A stretch of 64,000 nt of DNA. It comes from Deltaproteobacteria bacterium. GTDB lineage: Bacteria; Desulfobacterota; GWC2-55-46. Shown in pieces: positions 61,122 through 64,000 of the stretch. The stretch is from positions 1 through 64,000 of the forward strand of contig JACRCL010000016.1 in NCBI GenBank assembly GCA_016219015.1, given 5' to 3'. Position numbers and translations under genes: made by a program. Under the pieces are notes generated by a model. It was not told where the DNA came from and did no database searches. It saw only the letters and a list, made by a program, of their open reading frames with translations. Position 1 is the first letter of the stretch. Each line of letters begins with the position of its first letter.

Positions 61122-62459
61122 TTATTCGACAAGCCCTATCGCTATATCCATCACGTTAGTGCCCGTGGGGCCTGTTATAAAGAGGTCTTTCAGCTTTTTA
61201 AAAAACCTGTATGAGTCGTTGTCGTCAAGGTATTTGCGTACGTCGAGCCCGGCGCTCCTGCCCCTCTGCACGGTCGAGCAATCCGCGAACGCCCCTGCCG
61301 CTTCCGTAGGCCCGTCCGTCCCGTCTGTCCCCGCGGAGAGGACTGTTATCCCCTCCGAGCCTTCAAGCCCGATGGCAGAGGCCAGCGCGAGCTCCTGGTT
61401 CCTCCCGCCGAGCCCCGTGCCTCTTACCTCCACGACCGTCTCCCCGCCCATGATGATACAGCAGGGCGGCCTTAGCGGGTTGCCGTTCTTTTTCGCCTCT
61501 TTCAATATCGACGTAAAAAACCCGGCCGCCTTGCGCGCGGGGCCTGTTATCGTCGATGACAGGACAAGGGACCTGTACCCGAGGGACGAGGCCTTCTCTT
61601 TAGCGGCCCTGAGTGCCATCGAGTTGTTTACGATTATTATGTTCTCGCAGTTCTTGAAGACCTTCTCACCCGGCTTCGGTGTCTCTACTATGGCGCCGGA
61701 CGCGCCCATTTTTAAAAAAGAGATCGCCTTTGGGGGCGCCTTTTTCAAAAGCCCGTATCTTTTTATAACGTCGAGCGCGTCCGTATAGGTGGAGGGGTCG
61801 GGGGCGGTGGGGCCTGAGGCTATTGAGGAGATGTCGTCGTTGACCACGTCGGATACGATAAGGGTTATCACTCGCGCCGGATAAGCGATATCCATAAGGC
61901 GGCCGCCCTTTATCCGGGATAGGTGCTTTCTTACGGTGTTTATCTCCTGAATCGACGCGCCTGAGCCTATAAGGAGCCCCGTGAGCCTTTTTTTGTCCTT
62001 GAGGCTCAGGCCTTCGACAGGCGCGGGCAGTAGCGCCGAGGCCCCGCCTGAAAGGAGGAAGATTACGAGGTCGCCCTGTCCCGCTGACCGCGCTATCTCG
62101 AGTATTTTTTGCGCGCCTTTAAGCCCGTTCCTGTCCGGCAGGGGGTGCCCCGCCTCGATGACCTCGGCGTACTTCAGCTTCAACGCATGATTGTATTTCG
62201 TGACAACGCAGCCTGCCTTTATGCGGCTGCCGAGCGCGTCTTCCACAGCCTTTGCCATGGGGCAGGCCGCCTTTCCGGCGCCTATCAGGTAGATGTTTTT
62301 TATTGATTTAAGGTCTAAGGAGAGGTTGTATATCTTTAACTTCTTTGAAAGGAGCTTGAGGTTCGATCTTACAGAATCGTACGGCGAGGCCGCGGAGACG
62401 GCTGCCCGAAAGATTTCTTCAGCCGCTTTCCTCGAGCTTTTATTTCGAGCCGTTCTCAT
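61122..62459 (-). CDS. Glycerate 2-kinase (MOFRL family)
   Basis: IYLIGAGKAACPMAKAVE, EAGHPLPDRNGLKGAQKIL, LLSGGASALLPAPV, GGETVVEVRGTGLGGRNQELALA. Confidence 0.9.
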   Translation of the reverse strand: MRTARNKSSRKAAEEIFRAAVSAASPYDSVRSNLKLLSKKLKIYNLSLDLKSIKNIYLIGAGKAACPMAKAVEDALGSRIKAGCVVTKYNHALKLKYAEVIEAGHPLPDRNGLKGAQKILEIARSAGQGDLVIFLLSGGASALLPAPVEGLSLKDKKRLTGLLIGSGASIQEINTVRKHLSRIKGGRLMDIAYPARVITLIVSDVVNDDISSIASGPTAPDPSTYTDALDVIKRYGLLKKAPPKAISFLKMGASGAIVETPKPGEKVFKNCENIIIVNNSMALRAAKEKASSLGYRSLVLSSTITGPARKAAGFFTSILKEAKKNGNPLRPPCCIIMGGETVVEVRGTGLGGRNQELALASAIGLEGSEGITVLSAGTDGTDGPTEAAGAFADCSTVQRGRSAGLDVRKYLDDNDSYRFFKKLKDLFITGPTGTNVMDIAIGLVE

Positions 62460-64000
62460 ACCCGTTGGTTATAGGCATCCTCCTGTCTTTTCCGAGGGCC
62501 CTTGGGGTTATCTTCACTCCGGGCGGCGCCTGCCTCCTCTTGTATTCGCTCAAGTCGACCATCCGCACTACCTGCCTTATAAGGGGCTTTTTAAAGCCGA
62601 GGGCGGCTATCTCGTCGATGCTCTTGTCCTCCTCGACGTAGGCCTTGAGTATCTTATCGAGTATATCATACGGCGGGAGCGTGTCCTGGTCGGTCTGATT
62701 GGGCCGCAGCTCTGCGGTGGGCGCCTTGGTAAGGACCCGCCCGGGTATGAGTGTCTTCCCGGCAAGCTCGTTGACCTTTTCGGATACCTTGTAGACGAGC
62801 GTCTTGGGCACGTCCTTTATCACGGCGAACCCGCCGGCCATGTCGCCGTAAAGGGTGGCGTAGCCCACGGACATCTCGCTCTTGTTGCCCGTGGTAAGCA
62901 CAAGCCAGCCGAACTTGTTCGAAAGCGCCATAAGTATGTTCCCGCGTATGCGCGCCTGTATGTTCTCTTCGGTGATGTCTTCTTTCCTCCCCTTGAAGGC
63001 CGGCCTCATCATCTCGAGGTAGCTGTCGAAAGCGGCGTTTATGGGGATATTAAGGAGCCCTATCCCGAGGTTCGAGGCGAGGGCTTCGGCGTCCTCGCGG
63101 CTCTCCATCGAGCTGTACTTCGAAGGCATGAATACGCCCGTGATATTTTCGCTGCCGAGCGCCAAGGACGCGACCGACGCCACAAGTGAAGAGTCTACCC
63201 CTCCGCTAAGACCCACGACCACGTGCCTGAAGCCGTTCTTATGGACGTAGTCGCGCGTGCCGAGCACAAGGGCCTTCAGGACCTCCTCAACGGCCTCGGG
63301 CCTTTCGGCCTCCCTCTTGAGTATGGGTTTCCTTTTGGGCTTTTTTGCAATGGGGGGGAGAATGACCTCGTTAAGTTCTATCTTCGTCTTTCTTTTTACT
63401 TCCCTCCTCCTCGGGTCGTGGAGGCGCGCCATGAATGTGGCCTCCAGGTCGAGGTCAACGACGATAAGGTCCTCCTCGAAGGCCTTCCCCCTCGCTATTA
63501 TCCGGCCGCCCTCGTCTATTACCATGCCCTGGCCGTCGAAGACGAGTTCGTCCTGCCCGCCGACCGTATTGTTGTAGGCGATTATCACCTCGTTGTCCAT
63601 GGCCCTTGTGGCAAGCATCTCCTCCCTTGTCCAGGGCTTTCCCGTATGGAACGGCGAGGCGTTTATGTTCACTATCACCTCGGCCCCGGCAAGGGCCTGC
63701 GCCCTGGCGGGGCCTTCGGGGTACCAGATGTCCTCGCATATCTCGAGCCCCACGGTAATCCCGTTAAGGACGAAGTTCATGGGAGCGGCGCCCGCCTGGA
63801 AGTACCTCTGCTCGTCGAAAACGCCGTAGTTGGGCAGGAACATCTTGTGGTAGACGCCCGCTACACGGCCGTCATGGACGATCGCCGCGGCGTTGTATAT
63901 GTCAGCCTTCTTGTCCACGAAGCCGATTATGGCGGTCACGCCGCGGAGCTTTTTGGCGAGCCTTTCAAGCTCTTTGATATTGTCTTCTATGAAACTCGGC
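62440..64000 (-). CDS. nadE: NAD+ synthase (glutamine-hydrolysing), 5' end beyond window
   Basis: Nitrilase domain (GLEICEDIWYPEGPA) plus synthetase (VVGLSGGVDSSLVASVA); frame stays open upstream of 63939 to the window edge. Confidence 0.92.
   Translation of the reverse strand, partial: PSFIEDNIKELERLAKKLRGVTAIIGFVDKKADIYNAAAIVHDGRVAGVYHKMFLPNYGVFDEQRYFQAGAAPMNFVLNGITVGLEICEDIWYPEGPARAQALAGAEVIVNINASPFHTGKPWTREEMLATRAMDNEVIIAYNNTVGGQDELVFDGQGMVIDEGGRIIARGKAFEEDLIVVDLDLEATFMARLHDPRRREVKRKTKIELNEVILPPIAKKPKRKPILKREAERPEAVEEVLKALVLGTRDYVHKNGFRHVVVGLSGGVDSSLVASVASLALGSENITGVFMPSKYSSMESREDAEALASNLGIGLLNIPINAAFDSYLEMMRPAFKGRKEDITEENIQARIRGNILMALSNKFGWLVLTTGNKSEMSVGYATLYGDMAGGFAVIKDVPKTLVYKVSEKVNELAGKTLIPGRVLTKAPTAELRPNQTDQDTLPPYDILDKILKAYVEEDKSIDEIAALGFKKPLIRQVVRMVDLSEYKRRQAPPGVKITPRALGKDRRMPITNGYENGSK

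Noticed and set aside
59603-61132. 509-aa minus-strand ORF
   Set aside because: Antisense to the beta-barrel and TlpA-like genes; no family motifs and typical of GC-rich shadow ORFs.
62293-63189. 298-aa plus-strand ORF
   Set aside because: Antisense to glycerate kinase and nadE, which have clear motifs.

Overview
The window is a GC-rich bacterial chromosome segment, with gene content and repeat types resembling deltaproteobacteria-like or Nitrospirota-like lineages (inference). Most of it is a large surface-polysaccharide/glycosylation region of about 11.5-52.5 kb. It contains WecB/WecC, RmlA/C/D/B, a Wzm/Wzt ABC exporter, Gmd and GDP-sugar reductases, ManC, ManB, and many glycosyltransferases and methyltransferases. 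Six paralogous multi-pass membrane proteins with C-terminal TPRs (GT-C / TMTC-like) lie in the first 21 kb. Other content: tRNA-Ser(GCU) and tRNA-Arg(ACG), a cobalamin riboswitch upstream of a ThiC-family gene (probable bzaF), tadA, acpS, and an Na+-dependent transporter with a MetS-like 31-aa subunit. There are also a TlpA-like thioredoxin, glycerate kinase and nadE (cut by the window edge). Two AT-rich islands look acquired: a zinc-ribbon plus nucleoside-deoxyribosyltransferase-like gene (6.5-7.8 kb), and a DNA methyltransferase with a small ExK-motif protein that appears frameshifted (52.9-56.6 kb). The most interesting non-coding signals are: (1) a ~124-bp interspersed repeat with terminal inverted repeats, one copy of which sits inside the cobalamin riboswitch and several of which end 12-24 nt before start codons; (2) three perfect GTTCA-N5-TGAAC palindromes around the apparently leaderless promoter of an HTH regulator; (3) duplicated tRNA 3' ends plus inverted T-arm copies behind both tRNA genes; (4) five consecutive hairpins between rmlB and wzm. 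All calls come from reading the sequence and the ORF track; no database search was run.
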